Assembly (NCBI GenBank): GCA_032718565.1
Contig: JAVGVS010000162.1
Location: forward strand, 1 to 64,000
DNA length: 64,000 nt
Direction: 5' to 3'
Origin: Distichodus sexfasciatus
Taxonomy: Eukaryota; Chordata; Actinopteri; Characiformes; Distichodontidae
Shown here: in pieces, positions 31,816-42,370 of the stretch
How the letters are laid out: the number at the start of each line of letters is the position of its first letter
How positions within the stretch are numbered: position 1 is the stretch's first letter
Notes under the pieces: generated by a model
What the model was told of the DNA's origin: nothing
The model's database searches: none
Seen by the model: only the letters and a program-made list of their open reading frames with translations
Program-made: the position numbers and the translations under genes

Positions 31816-32574
31816 GGAGAAACCGAAACAGGAGGGAAGAGGGGAAAGGTAGACTCTGGCTTGTGCGTGGCGTGATGCCTAACCCTAGCCACGGGGGGAG
31901 AGGAAGAGAAAAAGCTAATGTTGGGTCTTCGTTTTTCTCGCAGCTCTATAAAAAGACATGACCACGGGAAAAGCATAGTGGCCTGTTTGCCCTGTTTTAT
32001 TAATACCTCAAACAGGCTGGCGCTAGCCACTAGTGCATGTGCAGCTGTAGATGGTGTCATTATTGTACTTCCCTCGTTGAAAAGATGAATGAGCCAATTA
32101 TCCCTATGCACAGAAGCGCCTGCAACTTCTTTACCGGGTCCTTTTGCTGCCTTGTTTTTTGAAATATGAAGCTTGTTTTCTTCAACAGGTTTTTTTGCAT
32201 TCATATCACCAATTTCTAAATTCTATGCGGGTGAGGTGCCATTATAGAATTCAAGCATGTTGTTTGAAACCTGGACTACGGTGAAAGAGAAACATGAAAC
32301 AAGATCGGGTTGTAATTCTTCTTTATAAGGAATTCTGGTAGTGGGGGATCTGTGTGGTCTTGGCTTTCAGAGCTGGTTGTCTCTTGGCCTGGAGTCATTC
32401 CGAGCTCTCACAGACTCTCCAAAATCAAGACAGAGTGGTTGATTGTAGCCTTGGTAAAGAGGTCGGTAATAACCGGCATAGAGGAAAGGCCACGTCCATA
32501 TAACGGTAGAAGGAACGTTCCACCCAAAATTCCAATTCAGTGAGATTCCTTTACTGGCTTTCAAAACATGTTCA
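31816..32574. other. Single-copy non-coding sequence
   Basis: A 147-codon minus-strand frame covers 31761-32204 but begins inside the neighbouring MITE and has no family resemblance, so it is not called. No repeat recognised. Confidence 0.4.
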
Positions 32575-32826
32575 GGGCAGTTAGTAGCCTAACGATTAAG
32601 GAGTTCGCCCTCTGATCAGAGGGTCGTCGGTTCGAATGCTGGCCCACTAGAGGTACCGCTAAAGGTACTGTTCAGGTAGTCATGAACAAGGTACCGTGCC
32701 CAAGCGCTGGTTCCCGGGCGCTGTCTATGTCAGCACCCCACTGCTCCTTCACAGATGGGTCAAATGCAAGTGGTGCACTGTGTGCTGTGCTGTGTTCACA
32801 ATGACAAATAAGCACTCTCTTCACTT
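32575..32826 (+). mobile_element. SINE-1, full length
   Basis: Head 'gggcagttagtagcctaacg' with B box GGTTCGAATGC, body 'gtcatgaacaaggtaccgt' and tail 'ctcttcacttc'. A deletion removes most of 'cagaggtcacattttgttgt' (here 'aatgcaagtggtgcactg'). Confidence 0.86.
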
Positions 32827-33020
32827 CATTACGGAGCCCGTAACCCAATTCTCAGCTTTGAAGGCTGGAAAACTTGCTCCATCATGGTACCATTAGTGTG
32901 TTTGCTTCTCAGCAGATGAGCAGATGGTAACTTGGTGCAACAGCACCAGTGGCATCCCAAATTAGCTGTGTGATGGTGTTTCCCCCATGTTTGAATGATA
33001 GAAAAGTCGGTAACCATTCT

Positions 33021-33841
33021 TTTTACAGTCCACTAATTACCACATATTTACATAGTAACAACGGTACCTTCAATGGTACATTCAAACATGTTTTAGGGTA
33101 AAATGTTGGTAAAGAGAGAGAAAATACACCCAAAATACTAAAAAACACTTTAGTATCTAGCAATAAATGTTTGCGCATTACTGGGTAATTACTCCAGGAA
33201 ATGTCAAGGTAAATACTGAGAAGCTGCACTGCAAAAACCAAGGAAAACTTCTAGAATCACCATCCAACTCAATCGACACAGACTTTTACCAGGTGTGCAC
33301 GGCAACATTACCAGGGTAAAGATCACAATTTTCCTATTAAATAAGAGGAAATTTTACTGTGCCCTGCGGTGTGTTTTGGCGCCCGGCCAGGGTTGGTCCC
33401 CGCCTTGCGCCTGCAAGTTCCCGGGGTAGGCTCCGGTCACCCCGCGACTCCCGTTGGGATTCAGCGGTTCAGATAATGAATGAATGAGTGAAGGAAACGA
33501 AAAGCAAGACGTGCCTCTATTCGATTGAATGTTAAAATGGTGTAAAAATGTTTGGTAAGAGCCTGGTAATGTCATAGAAAGATGGAGGAAATTGAGGGGT
33601 AAAAACTGGTAACTCTGAACGTTTTCCTTGGTTGTTGCAGTGCAGTTTCTCAGTATTTACTTTGATATTTCCTGGAGTAATTACCCAATAATGCGCAAAC
33701 ATTTAAAAGTGTTTATTAGCATTTTCGGTGTATTTTCTCTGTATTTACCAACATTTCACTTGTGGTAAGTACCTTAAAATATAAGTTTGAATGTACCATG
33801 TTGTTACTAGGTAAATACCTGGTAATTAGCGGACTGTAAAA
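33021..33841. mobile_element. Foldback element with ~225-bp terminal inverted repeats
   Basis: The left arm 33021-33248 and right arm 33621-33841 are inverted copies. The outer 11 bp TTTTACAGTCC/GGACTGTAAAA match perfectly, and so do long inner blocks such as GGGTAATTACTCCAGGAAAT and ACTGCACTGCAA. The arms differ by small indels, for example around 33060-33110. The ~370-bp centre contains a SINE-2 3' fragment (33359-33488). No coding frame. Target duplication was not resolved because the flanks are T- and A-rich. Superfamily unknown. Confidence 0.82.
33359..33488 (+). mobile_element. SINE-2, 3' half, inside a foldback element
   Basis: 'tgccctgcggtgtgttttgg', 'cagggttggtccccgccttg' and 'aataatgaatgaatgag'-type ending match the SINE-2 3' half. 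It sits in the central loop of the inverted-repeat element. Confidence 0.85.
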
Positions 33842-34005
33842 GAAAAAAAAATTACCAAAAAGTCTTCCTACAACATTTGGAGCTTGCAAATGTAACTTAA
33901 AATAAAAATAATATTTACTGCGATTATGCAAGTACAGTGTATGGCAGTGATGAGATAATACTGTATGGTGATTCATATATTTCATGGTTCCAGATTAACT
34001 GTGAC

Positions 34006-34625
34006 TGTCACGTTGGGGAGTGTCGGCATGACATGAGGCGAGGTCACGGTGCAGGACATTTATTGACCAAATAATAAAACACAAAGAACAAAAACCGGCA
34101 CGAGGGCCACAACCAAAACCAAACAATCAAACAGACACTAAACACAGGCAAACATAAACTGGCACAAGGGCTACAAACGGATAAGGGCTTACATGTACAA
34201 CAGAGGAACAACACACCGACATCAGGAGGGTAATGTGAGGGTGGACCAACAGAAAACAATGGGAAAGACTGGGCTTAAATACTCATACACAAACAAGGGG
34301 CTGGACCAATGAGACAAAGGGGAACCAATGGGACAGTGATCACAAAACAACCAATCAAGGACAACCAATGGGAAGGAGAGGGTGTGACTACAAAGAACTA
34401 ACACACAGTGATCATCCAATCAGACACAATGGGAAGGTGGGACATAGACTGAGTGACAGAAGACAGTACACACAACATGGCCGAACAATACAGTCACAAA
34501 ATGGCCGACACAGCACACACAACATGGCCGAACAATACAAACACAAAATGGACGACACAGAACACATACAACACTAAACAGAAAACACACATCACAATGT
34601 TCCAAGTCCAGGGGGAGTCATGACA
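34006..34625 (-). mobile_element. Solo LTR of a retrotransposon, minus orientation, perfect 5-bp TSD
   Basis: In minus orientation it runs from TGTCATGACTCCCCCTGG to CTCCCCAACGTGACA, with LTR borders TG...CA. GTGAC flanks both sides exactly (34001-34005, 34626-34630), the 5-bp duplication usual for Ty3/gypsy and related elements. U3 carries at least five ATTGG (CCAAT) boxes within about 34300-34425, then TATTTAAG (minus, about 34273-34282), then downstream AATAAA (minus, about 34058-34064) near the 3' end. No internal region, primer-binding site or second LTR is present, so it arose by LTR-LTR recombination. The gypsy assignment is inference. Confidence 0.87.
34474..34567. repeat. Two-unit 47-bp tandem repeat in the LTR U3
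   Basis: 'aacatggccgaacaatac' and 'cacaaaatggccgacacag' occur at 34474 and again 47 bp downstream with few changes. Duplicated U3 modules of this kind often hold enhancer sites. The repeated AAAATGGCC words resemble the core of a YY1 site, which is only suggestive. Confidence 0.8.
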
Positions 34626-36069
34626 GTGACACAATTCACTTAATCTAAACTCTCATTTTAGTTGCATTGTTTTGGATATATGACTTCTTGTTAAAGATGG
34701 AAAGTGATTTTCCTCCACAGAATATTCAGCGTCATCCCGTTTAATCTTCACGAACACAGGAATGGGGTAGCTCAAGTAGCAAATCATCATTTTCGCAACC
34801 TCCCACAACGGTATGGTCTCCGAGTGTGACGAGCTAAAGACCATGAAGCATAAAACTTCAGAAATTCTAATTAATTATAGCTATACAATGGCATGGCAAA
34901 AGTAGTTTTGTCCAACTCTGATAGCAGTGCTTTTCCTGAGGACACTCGCGTGCGGAGACGGCGGCGTGCCGGTGAATAGCGCGCCTCTAATGGCGCGTCG
35001 CTATTTAAATATTTGAGCGCATATTCTGCTATTATATTTGGCTGAGAAACGAGACTGCTTTAATGCATGCCATTCCCCATCACAGCCCCTCCAACCCAGC
35101 CTCTTTGGCTTTCACACTTTCTCTCCTCCTTACTTTTCTCCACCAATCCTTTATTCCACCCGCTTCCTTTCCATGCCTCCCCTGAGAGCTCTGAAAGATT
35201 CTTTTTCTGAAACTCAAGGAAAAATGGAGAGCACGTTTTTTAAATCACATTCCCCACAAGTCATGAAGCAGTCCGAAATGAACGTGGAAGTGGAAGTGTC
35301 CTTTGGTTTAGAGATTCATATCTTGCACCTGTTGATGGAATATGCTGACAAAATGTATGATGCAGCTACTGATGATATGTCTGCATGGATTTCTCAGCAC
35401 AGCCACGTTATTTGATGACTTAATGACCCCCTTTTCAAGTATTAGTCGATTGTTATTTGACTCCTAGGCAGTGATTGATCAGTTACACGTGAACGCAGGC
35501 AGACTAGAGAAGATTACGGTGATTAAATGCTTCGTTTTTTTAAAAAATATGTGAAGATCAAAATGTGAATAAAAAGGAGTTATGTGTAAAATATGTTTCA
35601 AGGAGTTTAAACATGATGCATTACTCTGACCTCTGCACCACTAATTTCCTGACCACAGGTGCCTGGTAATAATACCTTCTGTCAGAATGACTGCTTGACT
35701 GAGATTGCAAAACGCCCAAAAATATCCAGCCAGCAATGCTTCTGTAGTCAAAAACAGATTTTTAAGATGGGTGATATCACTACTGGCTTGTTCTTCCTCC
35801 TGGAGAGATTCCTCACTTAACCACAGGATGAATTATGGTTCTCCGCACTGAAACATGGGGACATTTGTACACTAAAAGGTTAACTGAGTCACTGCGGTTA
35901 AGAAAAAAATGAAACAAACTGTTCTGAAGTGTGGTTTTCTAGGAACATGGTCAGCTACTTCCGTCGTCTAGTCCCTTGACTGAACACCAACAAGAAGGAT
36001 CTTTAGGGTGTTTATTCCTAATAAATTAACTAGTGAAATTATGCCATTTGTATTTAAAGAGGGGGGGAG
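34626..36069. other. Single-copy non-coding sequence
   Basis: Contains the strong hairpin at 34975-35005 and a pyrimidine-rich part (35080-35170). A 125-codon plus-strand frame at 35038-35415 has no ATG-anchored family resemblance and is not called. 34930-35040 looks CpG-rich and may be a conserved element. Confidence 0.4.
34975..35005. repeat. Strong short hairpin, GC-rich arms
   Basis: AATAGCGCGCC (34975-34985) faces GGCGCGTCGCTATT (34992-35005). Arms pair throughout except a small bulge, around a 6-base loop, and are followed by the palindrome TATTTAAATA. Confidence 0.6.
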
Positions 36070-36475
36070 GGGCGACACGGTGGCGCAGTGGTTAGCGCTG
36101 CCGCCTCACAACAAGAAGGTCCTGGGTTCGAACCCCGTGGACAGCCGTAGGAGTTTGCATGCTCTCTGTGGGTTTCCTCCCACAGTCCAAAGGCATGCAA
36201 TATAGGTTAACTGGTGACTCTAAATTGGCCCGGTAAGGTGTGAATGTGTGTATTACATTTACATTTACAGCATATAGCAGACAGTCTTATCCAGACGACT
36301 TACATTTCCTAATTTCAGGGACCTGAGAGCAACTTAGGGTTAAGGGTCTTGCTCAGGGACCCAGTGTTGGTAACGCCAGAGGTCAGATTCAAACCCACAA
36401 CCTCTTGGTTCAAAGGCGAGTGTCCTACCACTAGGCCACCAACACCCACTGTGTGCCTTGCGGTGTATCCCTATA
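36070..36475 (+). mobile_element. SINE-2 interrupted by a SINE-3 insertion
   Basis: 36070-36254 is a well-preserved SINE-2 head and body with a perfect A box (TGGCGCAGTGG) and B box (GGTTCGAACCC), through 'tctaaattggcccggtaagg' to 'tgtgaatgtgtgtatt'. After the SINE-3 at 36255-36447 the SINE-2 text resumes with 'ctgtgtgccttgcggtgta', the start of its 3' half, and then decays. The insertion order is therefore SINE-2 first, SINE-3 second. Confidence 0.85.
36255..36447 (-). mobile_element. SINE-3, full length, minus orientation, inside SINE-2
   Basis: 'acatttacatttacagcata', 'cttatccagacgacttacat', 'gagcaacttagggttaaggg' and the head 'ctaccactaggccaccaaca' match the 3615 copy closely. It is slightly longer than that copy because the tail 'gcagacagtcttatccag' is preserved. 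Confidence 0.88.
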
Positions 36476-38003
36476 CTCACTGAGATGTAGATACACTAAT
36501 GACCGCCGAATATGAGTAAACATGCCAACGGCAAACCACAATCAATCATCTGTCCAACTGTGGCCAGTCGAGGGGTGTGCCGTCACTGACGTCACTTGTA
36601 TCATTTTTATTTTCTTCCCTGGTGTTCCATCGCGCTCACCTTCTAATACCACCATCCTGTTCTCTCTCTCAGTTCTTCCCTCTTCGTGCCTCGTTCCCCG
36701 CCACCCTCCTCGCTCCAGTTCCCCGCGTGTCCCACGTTGCCCGCTGTGCGGTCGTGCTGCAGCCCTCCCGTGTCACGGATATAAGCCCTCGGGGACGGTG
36801 TCGCTCCACCACCATGGCAGCCTAGAGAGCTGTCTGAGCTAAATCCACTCTTAACTTTACAGTGGGGGTGGAAATCAATTTGCTGGGAGGACAATACTTA
36901 ATATTTGTATGGTTCCCTCTTCCTTCTTCTCGTAGCTGGTGAACGGAGCATGTTTAAAAAGCGGATCTTTGAGATTAATAGACTTGGGCTGACGGCTCTG
37001 GAGAGGGAGGTGCTACTCAGGCTGAGGTTCTCTATCATAAAGCCGGCCTGACTGCAGACTCTTATCAGCCGGCCCATAAGGCGAGTGAGCATTTTTGGGT
37101 GGGGGGGGGGGCTTTTGGGTCATGTGCTGGGCAAGTAGCAACAGAAATAATACTCAGCCGGGTTTCAGACACTAGTGACCTCACAGACCTGACCAGATAT
37201 GAGATTAAGGACCCAGGGCTTAGCAAAATGTGCAATGCTACATGTGTAATATTAACATCTGGAATTTTCCTGGACAGGTTGTAAGGCACTTATTACTTAT
37301 CCAAAGTGGCATTTTCTACCTGGCTGATGCAATTTGATATTAAGCATTTTGCACTAGGGCACAGTGGCGTCCGTGCCGAAGTTAGGAAAGGGGTCTGTAT
37401 CCATCAAACGTGGTTTTTGCACTGGCAGCGGCAAATTTTAATACAAAGCGCTCAGAGCGCTCCAAGTTGACTTCCGTTCAGCATTTAGAACAGCGCTGGG
37501 CTCGTCAATGTCACTTCTCTCTTGCTAGCCAGTCAAAAGAAAGCGAGGAAGAAAGGCGTTCGGTAGACACAGGCCCTAACGCCGGACTCTGACCCTCAAC
37601 CTCTTGGTCTTAAGCTGAGTACAATTTATTGAATGCTATTATCCAGAGTAACCTAAAGGGTGAAGGGTCTTGTTCAGGGGCCCAAACTGAAAATCCCCCA
37701 GTTGAATTGTCGCCAATGCAGAGTTTCAGGCGCTCCGACAACTGAGCAACCACATTATATACAACTTGATTGGTTTAGCCAAATTTATTAGGTACAACCT
37801 CTGTGATGATCATTCCTTTTCTTCTTTTGTGGACTGTGGGATCTCTGTACTTGTTGTTGGTAAATGAGTGACAATGATGACAGAGATAAGCAGTTCTAAG
37901 CCCAACTGAAATTTTCGAAGAGATTGTTTATCTATTTTTGTAACCTGTATGTCATTTTTGTCTAAAAAAAGAAATACATCAAACTGTACAAAAAATGCTA
38001 GCT
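36476..38003. other. Mostly single-copy non-coding sequence
   Basis: A G homopolymer of about 11-12 bases lies near 37100, and pyrimidine-rich sequence at 36620-36730. A degenerate SINE-like piece at 37618 is listed separately. No exon recognised. Confidence 0.4.
37618..37757 (-). mobile_element. Degenerate SINE-3-like element
   Basis: 'gaatgctattatccagagta', 'gggtgaagggtcttgttcag' and 'gggcccaaactga' follow a SINE-3-like body in minus orientation, ending in 'ccgacaactgagcaacca', a decayed tRNA-like head. Confidence 0.5.
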
Positions 38004-38370
38004 GGGGCGGCATAGTGGTGCAGTGGTTAGCGCTGTTGCCTCACAAGTTCCTGGGTTCCATCCCCAGGTTGGCGGTCGGGTCTTTCTGCGTGCACACTCC
38101 CCGTGGTCACGTGGGCTTTCTCCGGGTGCTCCGATTTACTCCCGCAGTCCTAAAGCACGCCCCATCGGTTGACTGGTTACTCTAAAATCGCACCCTTTCA
38201 GTGTGACTATGAGTGCGCGTGCCCTACAGTGTGTTGGCGCCTGTCCAGGGTTGGTCCTCGCCTCCCCCAATCCCCTCCCACCACCGCGTCCAAAGTCCAG
38301 GTATAGGCTCCAGTCCCTGCGACCCTCTTAGAGATTAAGCGGCTGATTAAATTCTGTAAAGGAATAAAAA
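38004..38370 (+). mobile_element. SINE-2, full length
   Basis: Head 'ggggcggcatagtggtgcag' and 'tggttagcgctgttgcctca', with a B-box region 'gggttccatccccaggt'. The body 'ctttctccgggtgctccgat' and 3' half 'ggcgcctgtccagggttggt', 'aggctccagtccctgcgacc' follow. Many CpG decay changes suggest an older copy. Confidence 0.87.
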
Positions 38371-39173
38371 TGCCTGAAATGCTGCACATTTTTGGAGGAA
38401 ATGAAGTCCTCGTTTGCCGCTCATAGATGCAGTATCATGACTCATTACTTATGTCACCATGACTGTTCAGTTGCTTTGTACCAGAAAATCGTTATTTACC
38501 TCCTACATCATCAAGTATTAGTCGCCCAGCACCTTTAGACCACTCGTGAGTTCGTACAAGTTCAAGGTGTTGACCTTTTTTCCCCCTAATTCCCCCCTTC
38601 TCAATCTACTCGAGCATCCGTGGGATGTTACTCGTGTTGACGGATACACCCACTGGTTTCCTACGAAGTTAGAACAAGGTAGCTGTAGACTTTCTACTTT
38701 CCGCTGTATGTGGTGTTATGTAATAAAAACAGAATCTGTGATGCAAAATACATTTACAGACTCTTAATATGTGCTGAAAGCTCAAATGACTTTAAGTGGA
38801 CCCCGCAAACGATAATTGACCTGTCTTTATTTAATTTGCCTGTGGAAGTGTATATATAAGGATATTAAGGTTGAGCAGCATAATAGGAAAATAAAATTTA
38901 ATTAAATTCAGGACACCGGCTGTTTAATAAAGTCCTTACTTCAATAAATAAAAGCTGAATTATCTCATTTTGGCCTAAGCACCACAGTAAAGTTAATGGA
39001 AATCTTTTCTCAGGATTGTTGGAGAGAAGGATTTTTCTTGCATTTTTACCTCGAGGTTTTAATAAATTTAACTGTTGTGGAAATTTATAAGAGTATTTTT
39101 CAGCAACTCAAGGCAGGAACACAGCTTTATGGTCATGATGGTGTTGCTTCGCAAAAGCCTTGCAGGAAAATCT
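38371..39173. other. Single-copy AT-rich non-coding sequence
   Basis: No repeat of the window's families and no supportable exon. Confidence 0.45.
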
Positions 39174-39181
39174 GTGCAAAT

Positions 39182-39882
39182 TAGGGATGCACGATTAGGG
39201 AATTATTCCCCCGATGCCGATATCTGATCTTTTCATGATTACCATGTCTGCCCATACCGATGCCGATAAATGAGGAAGGCAGAGTCGAGCACGAGCGCAG
39301 CCAGAGTTGAGAGCGTAAAGACAAGTTCCACTGCATGCTCAAAGTTTTGGCCCCAAAAATAGCAGCATAACTGAGATTTCTAACACGGGGCCAAGTCAAG
39401 CGAGTGTGAAAGCAAAGCAGAGTGCACTACCTAGAGCGCAGAGAGCCGTTAAACTACAACCCCGACTATTTACTGAGATGCATAGAAAAGTGTGATAAGA
39501 ACTGCTATTAAGTGAAACAGTATGCGGCTTGGGACACAGCCCACGTGCGAGCTCACATTTGCTGAGTGAGGCAAACACTATTTGGATTTAAAAAATGTTG
39601 CGTGCAGGCAGAATTGAGCACGTACACGTTTTGCTCGTCCGCGTTTTACTGTGTGCTCAGAATTTGTCACAAAATATCGTCATACGTGTTAAGACAGACA
39701 GGGCGGGCTGTATAAACTCCCACCTCAGACTTTGGACATGTCTGCCGCATGTGCTACCTTTCCGACCTACAATAAGTGCATCATAAAATATCGTCAGAAA
39801 ACATCGGGTAAATCTAAGCCCGATGCCGACGACTTAAAAAATAACAATTATCGGACGATTCCAATGTCATCGTGCATCCCTA
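39182..39882 (+). mobile_element. hAT-like MITE family D, complete copy
   Basis: Left end TAGGGATGCACGATTAGGGA and right end, in reverse complement, TAGGGATGCACGATGACATT are inverted repeats with 14 matching terminal bases. Flanking octamers GTGCAAAT (39174-39181) and GTGGATAT (39883-39890) match at 6 of 8. Sub-terminal motifs near both ends contain 'gatgccgat' words. 701 bp with no transposase. It is the reference for the fragments at 1-345 and 12415-12985. Confidence 0.87.
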
Positions 39883-39978
39883 GTGGATATAGTAATTTGG
39901 GGATGTTTGGGGAAATCACACAGGTTCACATCTCAAACTTCCATTCCAAAAAGTCCCCAAAAATATTACATTATAATA

Positions 39979-40343
39979 TTCATTCATTCATTCATTCATT
40001 TTCCAAACCGCTGTAATCCCAACTGGGGTCGCAGGGGGACCGGAGCCTATCCCGGCAACTTTCGGGCGCAAGGCGGGGACCAGCCCTGGGCAGGTGTACA
40101 CACGCTCACACAGTCACACACACATTCACACCTTAAGGGCCAATTTAGAGTCACCAATTAACCTACAACGCATGCCTTTGGACTGTGGGAAGAAACCGGA
40201 GCAGCCGGAGGAAGCCCACGCAAAGACGGGGAGAGCGTGCAAACTCCACACAGAGAAGCCCTACGGCCGTCCCCGGGGTTCGAACCCAGGACCTTCTTGC
40301 TGTGAGGCGGCAGCTCTAACCACTGCGCCACCGTGCTGCCCCC
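39979..40343 (-). mobile_element. SINE-2, full length, minus orientation
   Basis: Starts in an (ATTC)n tail, then 'tttccaaaccgctgtaatcc', 'gagcctatcccggcaacttt', 'gggcgcaaggcggggaccag', 'gccaatttagagtcacc', and ends in the intact tRNA-like head with B box 'ggggttcgaacccaggacct' and A box 'cactgcgccacc'. The best preserved SINE-2 in the window. Confidence 0.92.
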
Positions 40344-40898
40344 ATTATAATATTTTTGGTTGTTAATTTGGCTATTAAAGTTAACACAGTAATACAGTGG
40401 CCCAGCTGGTGTAGGTTGGAAGGATAACCTGCATTGGCAGGGGAATAAAATACATTTTAGAAAAACAGTAACACTGCCTGATGCTTGCGCCGCACATTTT
40501 CCTTCGTGTTCCTGTGCAACGTGTTGTCTGTGTAGCTTTGGTGTGTGGGTTTGTTGGTTGGAATGTAAGTGAACTGAGGTGAAAATCTTTTGAAAGCACC
40601 AAGTCTCCAATTGAGCCGTGTCCTGTTGGGCCGAGGCAAGTCAGTGGGCGTTTTGTCTTAACGAGGGCCATCACATAGACAGACTTCCTGAGCAGACTCC
40701 GTTGAAGTGGCACGCGAGTGTGATTCCTGCACGCATCTCGCCGCTGCTCCCTCCCTGTGCATTATTCATCAGCCAAGACGACTCCAAGGTTCCCCTCTAG
40801 CTATTTATATAGCTCAAGCAGAACCTTAGCTTATAAAGCCCGTTCCCGCAAACAAATTCATCTTCACGCAGGAATAAACATACACAACTGGGGAGATA

Positions 40899-40929
<31 letters not shown>

Positions 40930-41001
40930 TCCACTTTCCTTTTTTTGCTCTCTCTCCTTTGCTTTTGCTTTTTCCCTCTATCTCTCTTTCGTTCTTTTCT
41001 T

Positions 41002-41037
<36 letters not shown>

Positions 41038-41240
41038 ACGGTCTGTTATTTTTGCTGTTTTTGCTTTGCTGTTTTTCTCTATTGCTTTCAGTTTCTGGTT
41101 CTCACACTCTCTATTACTGTCTTTGTCAGTGTTTCTCTTTCCGCTGCCTTCTCTCTTTCCGTCTTCCTTTTCCTTTCCTCCCTCTCCATCGCCATCTTAA
41201 CAAAACAGGATTTAAAGATAAAATTTGCTAGTCTCAGAGC
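40344..41240. other. Non-coding stretch ending in pyrimidine-rich DNA
   Basis: 40344-40860 appears single copy. 40895-41190 is a long C/T-dominated tract (see repeat entry). Frames within it are low-complexity Leu/Ser/Phe. Confidence 0.45.
40900..41034. repeat. (CT)n microsatellites and polypyrimidine tract
   Basis: Two uninterrupted (CT)n runs at 40900-40924 and 41007-41034, joined by imperfect CT/TTTC sequence; pyrimidine bias continues to about 41190. Confidence 0.9.
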
Positions 41241-42362
41241 TAGAGCTGCAGCTATCGATTCGTTTTGTAATCGAGTATTCTATCGATTTTTTTCATTGAG
41301 AAATTGGATAAATTATTTTTTTAAGAAACATATTTTGGTTTTAGGCTTATTCTAGTAGCGAGTAGGCCATACACGCTTTATGTTGTTGTGTTCAGGACGT
41401 CCTGCGCTACTCAAATTTGTCATAGTTTGATGTGTAAATGCTGACACAGTTGTGAAATCAGCACATTTCTGATGAAAACTGACTCGTTATTTTAGCTTTA
41501 TGTCAAATAAAAGTGCTGAAACTGTAGACATAACTACTAGAAATAGTAAGAACATTGTCTGTTTTGTCGCCACATTTTTATTATTCATTCTATGGCTTAA
41601 CATTCTATTGCGGAAACACTTCTTTATCCATTTGGTATCCACCAGAATATATATATTTTTTTTTTTGATAAATGTTATATATTTCTTCTTTATTATTGAT
41701 TACACTATATCATTATAAAAATTGTTAAAGAAGATCTGATCAATTGAAAATGAAGAAATACTGAAGCTTTGGCTCATTTTGAACCAATTTGAGGTATAAA
41801 ATTAGTTGCTTTTGGCCTTTCTGGAAGAGAACTACATTTCCCACAATCCCACCGTGCGGCTCCGAAGCCGCATCAAAGCGTTGGGAGAGTGTTCCGGAAT
41901 AAACTACAGAAAATCTCTGGGAAAATCTCAATAAACTGCTGTATTGTGGGTGGAACGCTGGTTGATGTGGTTATTTATCAGCTACAGTATGTGTTTTGTC
42001 TGTAATAAAGGGATTGTTTTGACTGAACTGGAGCGTTTTAGCGAGTAATGGCTCTTGCGCGCGCTCAGTAATACAGCACGCGTTTACATCGCAAAACATC
42101 ATTCATGCGTTTCTACGCATTTTCTTCTGTTTTTGTGCATGGAATATCTCTCAGATACTTTCACATACAGAGGGATCAGGTCTTGTCTTGATCACGCCAC
42201 TGAAAATGCTGTGCGTCACTAATAAGCGTCCGTGTCTAACACAAGCAGCGCATGCCCTAGCGAGTGAAATGAATTAAACGAAGCTTCGATTCTAGAAAAA
42301 TTGCCTCGACCATTTTTTGCAATCGAATTATTCGAGTTATTCGAATAATCGTTTCAGTACCA
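41241..42362 (+). mobile_element. hAT-like MITE family B, complete copy
   Basis: Left end TAGAGCTGCAGCTATCGATT; right end 'cgaataatcgtttcagtacca', whose reverse complement TGGTACTGAAACGATTATTC parallels it imperfectly. Flanking octamers CTCAGAGC (41233-41240) and CTCAGAAC (42363-42370) match at 7 of 8. At 1,122 bp it is the longest MITE here. Its central part from the motif at 41831 to about 42240 is shared with elements at 9653, 11107 and 18082. No significant reading frame. Confidence 0.85.
41831..41849 (+). promoter_or_regulatory. ZNF143/STAF-like motif inside a MITE
   Basis: ACTACATTTCCCACAATCC, preceded by 'tctggaagaga' as in the other copies. Same caveats: resemblance only. Confidence 0.4.
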
Positions 42363-42370
42363 CTCAGAAC

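Noticed and set aside
31761..32204. 147-codon frame on the minus strand
   Set aside because: It runs through the edge of a family A MITE and has no family resemblance.
35038..35415. 125-codon frame on the plus strand
   Set aside because: No ATG at its listed start and no resemblance to known proteins. An exon cannot be excluded but cannot be supported.
40757..41355. Overlapping frames rich in Leu, Ser and Phe
   Set aside because: Produced by the polypyrimidine tract and (CT)n repeats.
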